From Proteobacteria bacterium SG_bin9 (GTDB lineage Bacteria > Pseudomonadota > Alphaproteobacteria > Rhizobiales > Xanthobacteraceae): a DNA stretch of 64,000 nt. The stretch is from NCBI GenBank assembly GCA_002083525.1, contig LWDM01000053.1, positions 53,693-117,692 on the forward strand. Direction: 5' to 3'. This document shows, piece by piece, positions 36,154 to 44,097 of this stretch. The position numbers and the translations under genes were made by a program. The notes under the pieces were generated by a model, which saw only the letters and a list, made by a program, of their open reading frames with translations, had not been told where the DNA came from and made no database searches. The stretch's first letter is position 1, and each line of letters opens with the position of its first letter.

Positions 36154-36374
36154 TCTTGGCCTCGGCTGGCGGGGAGTTCTGCTGGCCTCTGGTTACAACA
36201 AATGCGCGTGCAAATCAGCCGTTTTGTGCCTCGCACACAGGGAGATTTGACGTCGCAGGCGGCTCGAAAACGGCCGCGTCCGGCACGCGGCAACGTGCGT
36301 TACCGCGCTGCAAATTGACGGACTCAGGGCTGCCTGATACGGCAGCAGCATTGTTTCAACTGGGGGACGTTTTG

Positions 36375-36590
36375 ATGAAGATGATTGTTTGGGTTGCCCT
36401 GCTCGCCACCGTCGGTGCCTTCGCATTCACTGCAACCGCCGATGCGCAGGGTTATTACTCGCAGCGTGCGCGTCAGGACCGCGACTATCGCAGCATGTCG
36501 GCCGCCACGCAGCGCGCCTACGGCACGACATCGCGCACCACGACCTACTCGACGCAGTCGTATTCCAGCTCGAGCAAAAAGTATCGCTAA
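36375..36590 (+). CDS. Very small secreted Tyr/Ser-rich protein
   Basis: This 71-residue product has a signal peptide (about 1-24, ending ADAQG) and a mature part of under 50 residues that is rich in Tyr, Ser, Thr and Arg, ending SSSSKKYR. GGGGGA lies 7 bases before the ATG, which supports translation. It occupies the gap between purC and purS on the other strand. No homologous family was recognised. Confidence 0.65.
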   Translation: MKMIVWVALLATVGAFAFTATADAQGYYSQRARQDRDYRSMSAATQRAYGTTSRTTTYSTQSYSSSSKKYR

Positions 36591-36619
36591 GAGCTAAGCC
36601 GGACGTTTGGTGAAGGGCT

Positions 36620-37387
36620 TCAGCCCTTCACCAGCACCGGGCCCGACCCCGCCGGGCGCTCGTTCTCGATCAGAATGCCGAGACGCTTCGCCACTTCCGT
36701 ATAGGCCTCGAGCAGGCCGCCGAGATCGCGGCGGAAGCGGTCCTTGTCCAGCTTCTCGTTCGACTTGATATCCCAGAGACGGCACGAATCCGGCGAGATC
36801 TCGTCGGCGACGATGATGCGCATCATCTCGTTCTCGAACAGCCGCCCGCACTCCATCTTGAAGTCGACGAGGCGGATGCCGATGCCGAGGAAAAGGCCGG
36901 AGAGGAAATCATTGACGCGGATGGCCAGCGCCATGATGTCGTCGATCTCCTGCGGCGTCGCCCAGCCGAACGCGGTGATGTGCTCTTCCGAGACCATCGG
37001 ATCGTTGAGCTGGTCGTTCTTGTAATAGAACTCGATGATCGAGCGCGGCAGCTGCGTGCCCTCCTCGATGCCGAGGCGCTGCGACAGCGAACCGGCGGCG
37101 ACGTTGCGCACCACCACCTCGAGCGGCACGATCTCGACCTGGCGGATCAGCTGCTCGCGCATGTTGAGCCGGCGGATGAAATGCGTCGGCACGCCGATGT
37201 CGTTCAGATGCTGGAAGACGTACTCGGAGATCCGGTTGTTGAGGACGCCCTTGCCCTCGATCATCTGGTGTTTCTTCGCATTGAACGCGGTCGCGTCGTC
37301 CTTGAAGTGCTGGATCAGGGTGCCCGGTTCCGGGCCTTCGTAGAGAACCTTGGCCTTGCCTTCATAAATGCGACGTCGACGGCTCAT
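36620..37387 (-). CDS. purC: SAICAR synthase
   Basis: This 255-residue ATP-grasp-like enzyme joins CAIR and aspartate. Motifs include RRRRIYEGKAKVLYEG, HFKDDATAFNAKK, and VDFKMECGRLFENEM. The start at 37387 gives the N terminus usual in related bacteria; an ATG nine codons upstream (37414) is also possible. Confidence 0.96.
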   Translation of the reverse strand: MSRRRRIYEGKAKVLYEGPEPGTLIQHFKDDATAFNAKKHQMIEGKGVLNNRISEYVFQHLNDIGVPTHFIRRLNMREQLIRQVEIVPLEVVVRNVAAGSLSQRLGIEEGTQLPRSIIEFYYKNDQLNDPMVSEEHITAFGWATPQEIDDIMALAIRVNDFLSGLFLGIGIRLVDFKMECGRLFENEMMRIIVADEISPDSCRLWDIKSNEKLDKDRFRRDLGGLLEAYTEVAKRLGILIENERPAGSGPVLVKG

Positions 37388-37590
37388 GGGGATGTACCGG
37401 TTGTTGAAGTCCATGGACGGGTTGGCTCCGTTGAATAAAGGGCCGCGGCGGAGCTGCCGCGAAGGCTTTGGAACCCGCCATAAACTGGAAACAGAACGAG
37501 AACCGAACCTCGCCGCAACCTACCCGATTGACCCTGCCGATACAACGTTGCGGGATGGGTTTTACCGGGCTTCCTGCGGCGTTGAATCCG

Positions 37591-37619
37591 TTGTTAAAAA
37601 GTCGCCGGAACCATATATG
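37591..37619 (+). promoter_or_regulatory. Candidate sigma-70 promoter for the ATPase zeta homologue
   Basis: TTGTTA (37591-37596) and TATATG (37614-37619) are 17 bases apart. The surrounding 328-base gap between purC and the next gene (37388-37715) holds no other convincing feature. Confidence 0.4.
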
Positions 37620-37715
37620 CAGGATCGGTCCGCAACGGCCGCTTCATGCACCGTTTCGGCCACTTTGACGCGGCCCGCCTGCCCCCATCCGCCTTCAGCT
37701 CAAGAGGACAGATTC

Positions 37716-38033
37716 ATGACGACATTCGACAAGCGCGAGGAAGGTTTTGAGAAGAAGTTCGCGCTGGATGAGGAGCAGCGGTTCAAGGCGGAAGCGCGCC
37801 GGAACAAGCTGCTGGGTCTCTGGGCTGCGGACCTGCTCGGTAAGACCGGCGATGACGCCGCCGCTTACGCCAAGGAAGTGGTCGCTTCGGACTTCGACGA
37901 GGCCGGCGACAACGACGTGATGCGCAAGGTGGCGAAGGACCTCGCGGCTAAGGGCGTCACCGAGCAGCAGGTGCGCGTGAAGATGGACGAACTCGTCGCC
38001 ACCGCCGTGGCACAGATCAAAGCAGGGCAGTAA
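37716..38033 (+). CDS. DUF1476 protein, F1-ATPase inhibitory zeta-subunit homologue
   Basis: This 105-residue all-helical protein matches DUF1476: TTFDKREEGFEKKFALDEEQ, then RRNKLLGLWAADLLG. The homologue in Paracoccus denitrificans is the zeta subunit that blocks ATP hydrolysis by the F1FO-ATPase. AGAGGA lies 8 bases before the ATG. Placement beside purC is common in related bacteria. Confidence 0.9.
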   Translation: MTTFDKREEGFEKKFALDEEQRFKAEARRNKLLGLWAADLLGKTGDDAAAYAKEVVASDFDEAGDNDVMRKVAKDLAAKGVTEQQVRVKMDELVATAVAQIKAGQ

Positions 38034-38145
38034 GCGCCGCCTAAGGACAAGAAACCCACGGCAGCGCGATGACGCCACGCCGCGGGCCGGTTACAATCAC
38101 TGCGATTCAGATCGGCACGCTACGGGCGTCCACGCGGGGAATGAC

Positions 38146-39774
38146 ATGATCGATCGGTTCGCGACGGCGCGCTCCACCCAACCGGGGACGCGTTGGCGTC
38201 GGTTGGCCGCGGTCTTCGCCCTTTCCACCGCCGCCGCCCTCATCACCGTCCCCGCCGACGCGCAACAGTTCGCACCGGCTCCACCGCCCGCCGCGCCGAA
38301 AAAGCAGCGTCCCGCCACCACCGCGAAGCCCGCGCCGATCACCGAGGCGACCGCGCCGCGCACCGCGGGCGAACCGCTGATGGCGATCGTCTCGATCAAG
38401 ACCCAGCACGTCACGCTCTACGATGCGGAGGGCTGGATCCTGCGTGCGCCGGTCTCGACCGGCGTCAAGGGCCGCGAGACGCCCGCCGGCGTCTTCGCCG
38501 TGGTCGAGCGCAAGGAAGACCACCGCTCCAACATGTACGACGATGCGCACATGCCGCACATGCAGCGCATCACCTGGAACGGCGTCGCGCTGCACGGCGG
38601 CCCGCTGCCGGGCTACGCCGCTTCGCACGGCTGCGTGCGCATGCCGTTCGGCTTCGCGCAGCGCCTGTTCGACAAGACGCGCATCGGCATGCGCGTGATC
38701 ATCTCGCCGAACGACGCCGCGCCCGTCGACATCGCGCACGCCGTGCTGCTGCAGCCGAAGGCCGAGGCCATCGCCGCAGCACCCGAACGCGCGCAGACGC
38801 TCGCGCGTGAACAAACCGAATCCGCGAAGGCTGCCGACGCCGCGAAGAAGGCCGCGGCCGCCGCGCCGCGTGAAGCGAATGCCGCAGCCGCCGCGCTCCG
38901 CAATGCCACATCCTTAAAGACGCGCGCGGATGCTGAACTCGCCGCTGCGGAGAAGGCTCTCGCCGCAGCCACCGCCGACGACGCCAAGACGCGCGCCGAG
39001 GAGCGCAAGACGAAGGCCGAGAAGGCCGCGTCAGACGCCAAGGCGAAATTCGACGAAGCCACCGCCACCGCGCAGGCGAAGAAAGATGCCGCCGCTTCCG
39101 CGAAGGAGTCCATCAAGACCGCCGAAGCCAAGAAGGCCGCGAGCGCCAAGGCTGCGCTCGACGCCAAGCTCGCGCTCGAGCCGGTCTCGATCTACATCAG
39201 CCGCGCGACGCAGAAGATTTACGTCCGCCGCAACACCCACAAGCCCGCGCCCGACGGCGGCGGCGAGGTGTTCGATTCCTTCGAGGCGCCGGTCACCATC
39301 AAGAATGCGGCGAAACCGATCGGCACGCATGTGTTCACGGCGGTGGCGAAGAGCGACGCGGGCCTGCGCTGGACCGCGGTGACGATCGACGACGCCGAAG
39401 GTGGCGCCGCCGCGCTCGACCGCATCACGATCCCTCAAGAAATTCTCGATCGCGTCGGGCCGACCGCGCTGCCGCGCTCCTCGATCGTCGTCTCCGACGA
39501 GGCGCTGACGGCGGAGACCAACTATCGCACCGAGTTCGTCGCGGTGCTGTCGAACCAGCCGCAGGGCGGCTTCATCACCCGCGAGGTGACGCCGCGCGAA
39601 ATCTACGCCGACGCCGCCGGCCCGAGGGACCAGGCGTTCTCCGACAGCTTCTGGCCGTCGTTCACGCCCGCGCGCGGCCCGCAGCAATTCGAAGGCGCCC
39701 CCCGCCGCCGCGGCGGCCCGCCGGTCGACTACGCCCCGCCCCCGCCACGCGATTTCTGGCGCGGACCGAGGTAG
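38146..39774 (+). CDS. Exported L,D-transpeptidase (YkuD) with Ala/Lys-rich helical region
   Basis: This 542-residue protein has a signal peptide (about 1-40, ending ADAQQ). A YkuD catalytic domain (about 78-185) carries the motif HGGPLPGYAASHGCVRMP, with His150, Ser160 and nucleophile Cys163. A long Ala/Lys/Glu-rich, probably coiled-coil segment (about 200-350) follows, then a C-terminal domain and a Pro/Arg-rich tail. YkuD enzymes make 3-3 crosslinks or attach proteins to peptidoglycan. The helical arm could position it in the periplasm. Its stop codon lies in the left arm of a large inverted repeat. Confidence 0.88.
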   Translation: MIDRFATARSTQPGTRWRRLAAVFALSTAAALITVPADAQQFAPAPPPAAPKKQRPATTAKPAPITEATAPRTAGEPLMAIVSIKTQHVTLYDAEGWILRAPVSTGVKGRETPAGVFAVVERKEDHRSNMYDDAHMPHMQRITWNGVALHGGPLPGYAASHGCVRMPFGFAQRLFDKTRIGMRVIISPNDAAPVDIAHAVLLQPKAEAIAAAPERAQTLAREQTESAKAADAAKKAAAAAPREANAAAAALRNATSLKTRADAELAAAEKALAAATADDAKTRAEERKTKAEKAASDAKAKFDEATATAQAKKDAAASAKESIKTAEAKKAASAKAALDAKLALEPVSIYISRATQKIYVRRNTHKPAPDGGGEVFDSFEAPVTIKNAAKPIGTHVFTAVAKSDAGLRWTAVTIDDAEGGAAALDRITIPQEILDRVGPTALPRSSIVVSDEALTAETNYRTEFVAVLSNQPQGGFITREVTPREIYADAAGPRDQAFSDSFWPSFTPARGPQQFEGAPRRRGGPPVDYAPPPPRDFWRGPR

Positions 39775-39966
39775 CTCACAGGCCGTCCTCCTTCGAGGCT
39801 CGCTTCGCTCGCACCTCAGGATGACGGAGAAGAGTTCAGCGCGTTCCTAATTCTTGCGATTGCAGACTAGCGACGAACCGTCATCCTGAGGTGCGAGGGC
39901 GAAGCCCGAGCCTCGAAGGATGAGGTGCGCGCTCTTGCGCGCCTCGAAGGAGGACGGCCTGTGAGC
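39774..39966. repeat. Large inverted-repeat element built from dispersed palindromes (family 2)
   Basis: Perfect 26-base arms lie at 39774-39799 and 39941-39966. Within them are two oppositely oriented copies of a repeat reading CGTCATCCTGAGGTGCGAG (39781-39827 and 39878-39925). The left arm starts in the stop codon of the transpeptidase gene and the right arm covers the start codon of the GIY-YIG gene. The whole unit could fold into a long cruciform. Confidence 0.85.
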
Positions 39967-40254
39967 CTCTTTGTTTACATGCTCCGCTGCTCCGACGGCT
40001 CGTTCTACACGGGCAGCACGAACAACCTCGAAACTCGTATCAATCAACACAGCACTGGCCATTTCGGCGGTTACACGTCGTCAAGACTGCCGGTTGCTCT
40101 CGTTTGGTCAGAACACTTCGACCGTATCGCCGACGGAATTGCCGTCGAGCGCAAACTCAAGGGCTGGAGCCGCGCGAAGAAGGAAGCGTTGATCCGCTCG
40201 GACTGGATTTCCATGCAGAAGCTCGCGAGCAGACGTGGCGGAAAGAAGCGCTAG
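39961..40254 (+). CDS. GIY-YIG domain protein (UPF0213-like)
   Basis: This 97-residue protein is a single GIY-YIG nuclease-like domain: FVYMLRCSDGSFYTGST gives the variant VYML...YTG motif, followed by the conserved Arg in NLETRINQH and the Glu in AVERKLKGW. Stand-alone members are of uncertain function. The GTG start lies inside the repeat arm, and no Shine-Dalgarno is visible. Both flanks consist of dispersed palindromic repeats. Confidence 0.83.
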   Translation: MSLFVYMLRCSDGSFYTGSTNNLETRINQHSTGHFGGYTSSRLPVALVWSEHFDRIADGIAVERKLKGWSRAKKEALIRSDWISMQKLASRRGGKKR

Positions 40255-40262
40255 ACGGGCGT

Positions 40263-40457
40263 TCATCCTTCGAGGCTCGCCGTAAGAACGGCTCGCACCT
40301 CAGGATGACGGTGATCCGCAGAATCAAGGTGATAGAGCACTGCGTTCGGGACGCAGGGGTCGCAGTTTGTCCGTCACCCTTGAGGTGCGAACCTCGAAGC
40401 TCAAAGCTAGCTCCGTCACCCTGAGGTGCGAGCGGAGCGAGCCTCGAAGGGCGACGG
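40263..40457. repeat. Cluster of family-2 dispersed palindromic repeats
   Basis: Three more copies or half-copies of the repeat seen at 39781 are found at 40263-40311, around 40372-40408 and at 40413-40457. The last has the full form with GAGGTGCGAGCGGAGCGAG. They fill most of the 246-base gap downstream of the GIY-YIG gene. Confidence 0.75.
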
Positions 40458-40465
40458 CCCGGTTA

Positions 40466-40494
40466 TTGCGACAACCTATGTCTAGGACTATATT
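40466..40494 (+). promoter_or_regulatory. Candidate promoter giving a leaderless mRNA
   Basis: TTGCGA (40466-40471) and TATATT (40489-40494) are 17 bases apart. Transcription starting 7 bases later would begin at the A of the ATG at 40501. No ribosome-binding site is present, which fits leaderless translation. Confidence 0.45.
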
Positions 40495-40500
40495 CCGTAT

Positions 40501-41184
40501 ATGCCTCGCCCTCCCCACACGCCCCCACCCATCCACCGCCTGCGCATCCGCCCCGACGCGCCGAAACCCGGCGAGCCGCCCGCGATCGACGCCGCGCGGC
40601 CACGCACCAACGGCAAAGCATCGAAACGTCCGCATAACGACCTCACCGTCCAGGCCGTGCGCCATCTGATCGAAACATCGGTGCTGAACTATTCGGACAT
40701 CTCGACGCGGACCGGCGTCGGCCGCGCCAGCATCTCGCGCTGGGCGCGCGACGGCGGATGGACACGCCCGCTCGACGCACCGCGCGCGACCGACCGCATG
40801 CCGAGCGAGCGCGCCGGCCGCAAACTCAAGCAGCGCAAACTCGCAACGCGCCTGCACGCGCTGGCCGAACGCATGATCCGCGAACTGGAGCAAAGCCAAC
40901 ACGTCGAGCCGGACGAACTGATGCAGGCGCTGCAGGTGTTGAAGATGGCGCGGCTGGAAGCGCAGGGCCGCCGCAAGCGGGCGAAATGGTCAGGCCCGTC
41001 GGAAACCGGCGCGCAGTGGGCCTCGAAGCAGGACGCGATCAAGACCGCGCTGAAGGAAATGCGCCGCGGCGGCGTCGACATCGACCGCGCCCCGCGAGAA
41101 GCCCTAGATTTGGTAATCGACGCGCTCCCCTCGCCCGACGACGATCACCCGGCGCTAAGGCAGAGGGGGAAGCGAAAGAAATGA
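40501..41184 (+). CDS. Helix-turn-helix protein of unknown role
   Basis: This 227-residue basic protein has a Pro/Arg-rich N terminus. A helix-turn-helix follows at about residues 48-85 (VRHLIETSVLNYSDISTRTG, then RASISRWARDGGWTR), then a Lys/Arg/Gln-rich helical region. The HTH resembles those of small terminase subunits and transposase-like proteins, but no phage genes are near. DNA binding is inferred; the target is unknown. Confidence 0.65.
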   Translation: MPRPPHTPPPIHRLRIRPDAPKPGEPPAIDAARPRTNGKASKRPHNDLTVQAVRHLIETSVLNYSDISTRTGVGRASISRWARDGGWTRPLDAPRATDRMPSERAGRKLKQRKLATRLHALAERMIRELEQSQHVEPDELMQALQVLKMARLEAQGRRKRAKWSGPSETGAQWASKQDAIKTALKEMRRGGVDIDRAPREALDLVIDALPSPDDDHPALRQRGKRKK

Positions 41185-41192
41185 CGTGGACG

Positions 41193-42605
41193 TTAAACGC
41201 TCTTTGAAAGCGGCCAATGACGTCCAATAAAACTCGATACTCTAGCAGCAACTGCAGGGAACAAGAATTCAAAAGCAGCTAGCCATTTTGGGTCAGGGTA
41301 ATATTTTGGATCGCCCGCACTAATCTGCTGATGCAATTTTCTACGTTTGTCTTTCCATCGACCACTGTGATCTAGTGTATCGAGCAGAACACGATTGCCA
41401 GACACCTCAAGCGCAAAACCAAATCGTAGGAGGTGTTCCGGATAGGCTTCCGCAACACGGTGAGCAACTTCAATTAGGTTAGAGAACTGCCACCCAACCG
41501 GAGCACCCTTTGACGCGCTAAGTATCGCATGCATCATTCCACGAAAACTACCATCAGCGCCCGGGTCATCGGGTAACTCAATCCCCCTCGCTGAAAACTG
41601 TGATTTGATGGCGCCCCATTCCGCCCAGCCCTCAGGTGTGTGATCGAAATGCGGATTAACACGCTTCCAAAACCCAAACATTCGGTCGCGCAACAGTTGT
41701 TCATCTCCCTGTTCAAGCCGCACCTTCTCGCCTGAATAGTCGAAAAAATACACTTGTTGCGCATCAAGGTCACAACTCAAGTCGATAAATCGCACGAGCC
41801 TTTCATCCCAAACCTCGGCGAGGCCATCACTTGTCTTCTCAAAGCGTAGAAAGTGACAACGCAGATGAAACGACCGAGTCTCTTCTGAGATTCGCACCGT
41901 TTCATCATCAACAACAAAGATATTTGCGTTATTCGAGAACAAGAGATCGTCTGTAGTCATTCGGCGATAGCTAGGATCGAAATGGCCAAACACCCAAATC
42001 AGACTAGCGCCTTCCTCCCGATAGAATTGACGTCTTTCTACGACAACACTTAGAAATGTCGTTGAGAGCTGCACCTCAAAAGCAAAACGCCGACCATCAT
42101 TAACCGCCTGCACGTCAGGCTGTCGCCAAACTTTAGGGTCTGATGAAGACCTCCAGCGACGTTCCTGCGCTATCGACTCTGGTTTGAAACATGAATCGGC
42201 AATTAGGCTCCGCTCGATCAGTCGTTTGACTTTTCTATGAGCCTCGCTTTCGCGTAACCCGTGGTACTTTCGTGCAAGAATTTCAGTTTGACTTAACTTG
42301 CTGCGTGTTCTGGCTGGGCACGAACCATTTTCCCGACAATGACGAAAAAAGAATCGCTTATCTGGATTCGCAACGACATAGACCGGAGTGCCACATAAGG
42401 CACATGCGAAGAGCGGTGCATCGTACAGCGACTCTCGAATGTAAACTCGTTCTTTTATAAACTCTCCGTATGTGCGGGAATTGATGAAATTTCTGACATC
42501 AACGACATCTCCAGTTCTCAGGTCGAGTATTTCAGCAATCTCGGGATGAGCAACCGGCTCAGCAAGTGATTGTGGGTCAACTGTGATGTTACGGCTATCC
42601 GACAT
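41193..42605 (-). CDS. CoiA-like/DUF6035-type putative nuclease
   Basis: This 470-residue protein has an N-terminal zinc-ribbon-like cluster (C68, C71, H89, C90 and C96 in FACALCGTP and FFRHCRENGSC). Next come a helical stretch with ESEAHRKVKRLIERS and a PD-(D/E)xK-like core, RQPDVQAV and FAFEVQLS, with Asp164, Glu177 and Gln179 as likely metal ligands. ERRQFYREEGASLIWVFG matches the region that follows in competence protein CoiA. The C-terminal 250 residues are unassigned. The ATG at 42605 is preferred to a TTG two codons upstream. Base composition is clearly more AT-rich than in flanking genes, suggesting transfer. Confidence 0.68.
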   Translation of the reverse strand: MSDSRNITVDPQSLAEPVAHPEIAEILDLRTGDVVDVRNFINSRTYGEFIKERVYIRESLYDAPLFACALCGTPVYVVANPDKRFFFRHCRENGSCPARTRSKLSQTEILARKYHGLRESEAHRKVKRLIERSLIADSCFKPESIAQERRWRSSSDPKVWRQPDVQAVNDGRRFAFEVQLSTTFLSVVVERRQFYREEGASLIWVFGHFDPSYRRMTTDDLLFSNNANIFVVDDETVRISEETRSFHLRCHFLRFEKTSDGLAEVWDERLVRFIDLSCDLDAQQVYFFDYSGEKVRLEQGDEQLLRDRMFGFWKRVNPHFDHTPEGWAEWGAIKSQFSARGIELPDDPGADGSFRGMMHAILSASKGAPVGWQFSNLIEVAHRVAEAYPEHLLRFGFALEVSGNRVLLDTLDHSGRWKDKRRKLHQQISAGDPKYYPDPKWLAAFEFLFPAVAARVSSFIGRHWPLSKSV

Positions 42606-42638
42606 GGCCAAACGCTGACACGTTTTGTGGAGACTAAA

Positions 42639-42806
42639 ATGACTCCCCTAGAAGATTTGCTGGACGACCTTCGGCATCTTGAAGAAAATTTCTTCGCACC
42701 AGCCGCTAAAGTAACGGTGCCGCTCGACAAGGAACAGTTGTCGGCACTCATCAACGCGCTCGACGCTATATTTGCCGTTAAACGCGCAGTCTCGCATATC
42801 GAATAG
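42639..42806 (+). CDS. Small acidic hypothetical protein
   Basis: This 55-residue protein, starting MTPLEDLLDDLRHLEENFF, is predicted to be helical. GGAG lies 8 bases before the ATG. It is divergent from the CoiA-like gene by 33 bases and lies in the same AT-richer islet. No known family was recognised; a small partner or antitoxin-like role would be speculation. Confidence 0.5.
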   Translation: MTPLEDLLDDLRHLEENFFAPAAKVTVPLDKEQLSALINALDAIFAVKRAVSHIE

Positions 42807-42838
42807 GTACAACACGCCTTCGGGATTCTATCGAACGT

Positions 42839-43246
42839 TTACGTGTCCCGTTTGTAACGCTCCAATCCTTTTCGATCATACTCATCTACTCGAAACGTCC
42901 ACCCATTGGAGCCGCCTGGCAAGGCACGCTGAACTTGTTCAACGGTCACGCCTAATTCAATGGCAACAAAACCAAAAATGATCTGCTGAACTTCGTCCGG
43001 ATCATTCGCGATCTGGGCGTTCACATAATCAGCAATTCTTTGCGCAGTTCTGAATTCTTCAGCTGCTCTCCGCTGCAAGTGAGGCTTTGCGCCGCGATAT
43101 TCTTTGAAGTGCGGGGCGACAGGTAATCCGGGCATAAATCCCTCTTTATCCACCACGTAGTTCATGATATGTTCTATTTGAGAATCACCTGGTTTGCAAC
43201 GATTGCGCGTGATTTTTTCCGCTTCAACACTAGCAGGATTCATCAT
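42839..43246 (-). CDS. Hypothetical protein in AT-rich islet
   Basis: This protein of about 135 residues includes EHIMNYVVDKEGFMPGL, RRAAEEFRTAQRIADYVN and VQQIIFGFVAIELGVTVEQV. Its start is uncertain: adjacent ATGs at 43246 and 43243 directly overlap the divergent gene's ATG, and the frame remains open to 43309. No Shine-Dalgarno is evident. No named domain was recognised. Confidence 0.5.
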   Translation of the reverse strand: MMNPASVEAEKITRNRCKPGDSQIEHIMNYVVDKEGFMPGLPVAPHFKEYRGAKPHLQRRAAEEFRTAQRIADYVNAQIANDPDEVQQIIFGFVAIELGVTVEQVQRALPGGSNGWTFRVDEYDRKGLERYKRDT

Positions 43247-43466
43247 GAGAAAAGCTGATTGCGAACAACCCATCAAATCGCTTGCTATTGATTGGCGCAC
43301 CACACTCACTGGCGCTCAATACGAACATCCAAGTTTCTACGCCTTCAAGGATTGGCTTAAGTTGAAGGGCTACGATGGCTATCTCAACTTTCGATCGCCC
43401 GTCGGCGCCGATTACATCGCTGAGCTTTGGTTTGATCAAGCACTCGGCCAAACGTGGCCTCGATAG
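43245..43466 (+). CDS. Small hypothetical protein
   Basis: This 73-residue protein ends with LKGYDGYLNFRSPVGADYIA and ELWFDQALGQTWPR. AGGA lies six bases before the ATG, which makes this start credible. Its start codon overlaps the possible start of the minus-strand neighbour. Function unknown. Confidence 0.5.
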   Translation: MRKADCEQPIKSLAIDWRTTLTGAQYEHPSFYAFKDWLKLKGYDGYLNFRSPVGADYIAELWFDQALGQTWPR

Positions 43467-43486
43467 CTGTTAGACAAACACAAAAC

Positions 43487-43510
43487 CGGCCGGGCATCAC
43501 TGCCCGGCCG
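43487..43510 (-). terminator. Terminator of the cyanate operon
   Basis: A perfect 10-base-pair stem, CGGCCGGGCA and TGCCCGGCCG, has a four-base loop. On the minus strand it is followed by GTTTTGTGTTTG, a T-rich run, 60 bases after the cynS stop. Confidence 0.8.
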
Positions 43511-43569
43511 ATTGCGCAAAGAGGTCTGGCGAGCGGCGCGCTAAACGCGCCGCGCCATGACAAGCCCCC

Positions 43570-44058
43570 TCATCCCTCTTTGAAGCCGTAGTCCGGCACG
43601 TTGCCGGAGTTGCCGTAATACTTGTACGGCAGGAACTTGCCCGACATCGTGATCTTGACGCGGTCGCCCTTCGGGTTCGCCACGCGCTCGAACATGAAGT
43701 CGAAGTCGATCGCCGACATGATGCCGTCGCCGAATTCCTCCTCGATCAGCGCCTTCCACGCCGGCCCGTTCACCATCACCATCTCGTAGAAGCGATAGAT
43801 CAAGGGATCAGTCGGCGGCATCGGCGTGCCCTCGCCGCGCATCGGCACCTCGTTGATCAGCGCCTGCTCACTCTTCGAGAGGCCGAACAGCTCGGCCGCG
43901 TTCGCCGCCTGCGGCTTGGTCAGCTTCATCTGCCCCATGATCGCGCCGACGATCAGCACGTCGGAATAGCCGCCGATCTTTTCGCAGATGTATTTCCAGG
44001 TCCATTCCTTCTCGCGCTTGATGTCGAGCAGCTTCTCGGTGAGGTCGGATCGCTTCAT
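43570..44058 (-). CDS. cynS: Cyanate hydratase (cyanase)
   Basis: This 162-residue enzyme converts cyanate and bicarbonate to ammonia and CO2. The N-terminal half is an HTH-like helical domain (EKEWTWKYICEKIGGYSD). The C-terminal half carries the catalytic triad of the family: Arg89 and Glu92 in PLIYRFYEM and Ser115 in GIMSAIDFDF. The C terminus has YYGNSGNVPDYGFKEG. It is the last gene of the operon with an ABC importer, so cyanate is the probable imported substrate. Confidence 0.96.
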   Translation of the reverse strand: MKRSDLTEKLLDIKREKEWTWKYICEKIGGYSDVLIVGAIMGQMKLTKPQAANAAELFGLSKSEQALINEVPMRGEGTPMPPTDPLIYRFYEMVMVNGPAWKALIEEEFGDGIMSAIDFDFMFERVANPKGDRVKITMSGKFLPYKYYGNSGNVPDYGFKEG

Positions 44059-44097
44059 GATGTTTCTCCCTGATCTAAAGGTGCTTGAGGTGAGGAT

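Noticed and set aside
40501..41184. Phage small terminase subunit
   Set aside because: The HTH is similar in style, but no large terminase, portal or capsid gene is near and the rest of the protein does not match a terminase.
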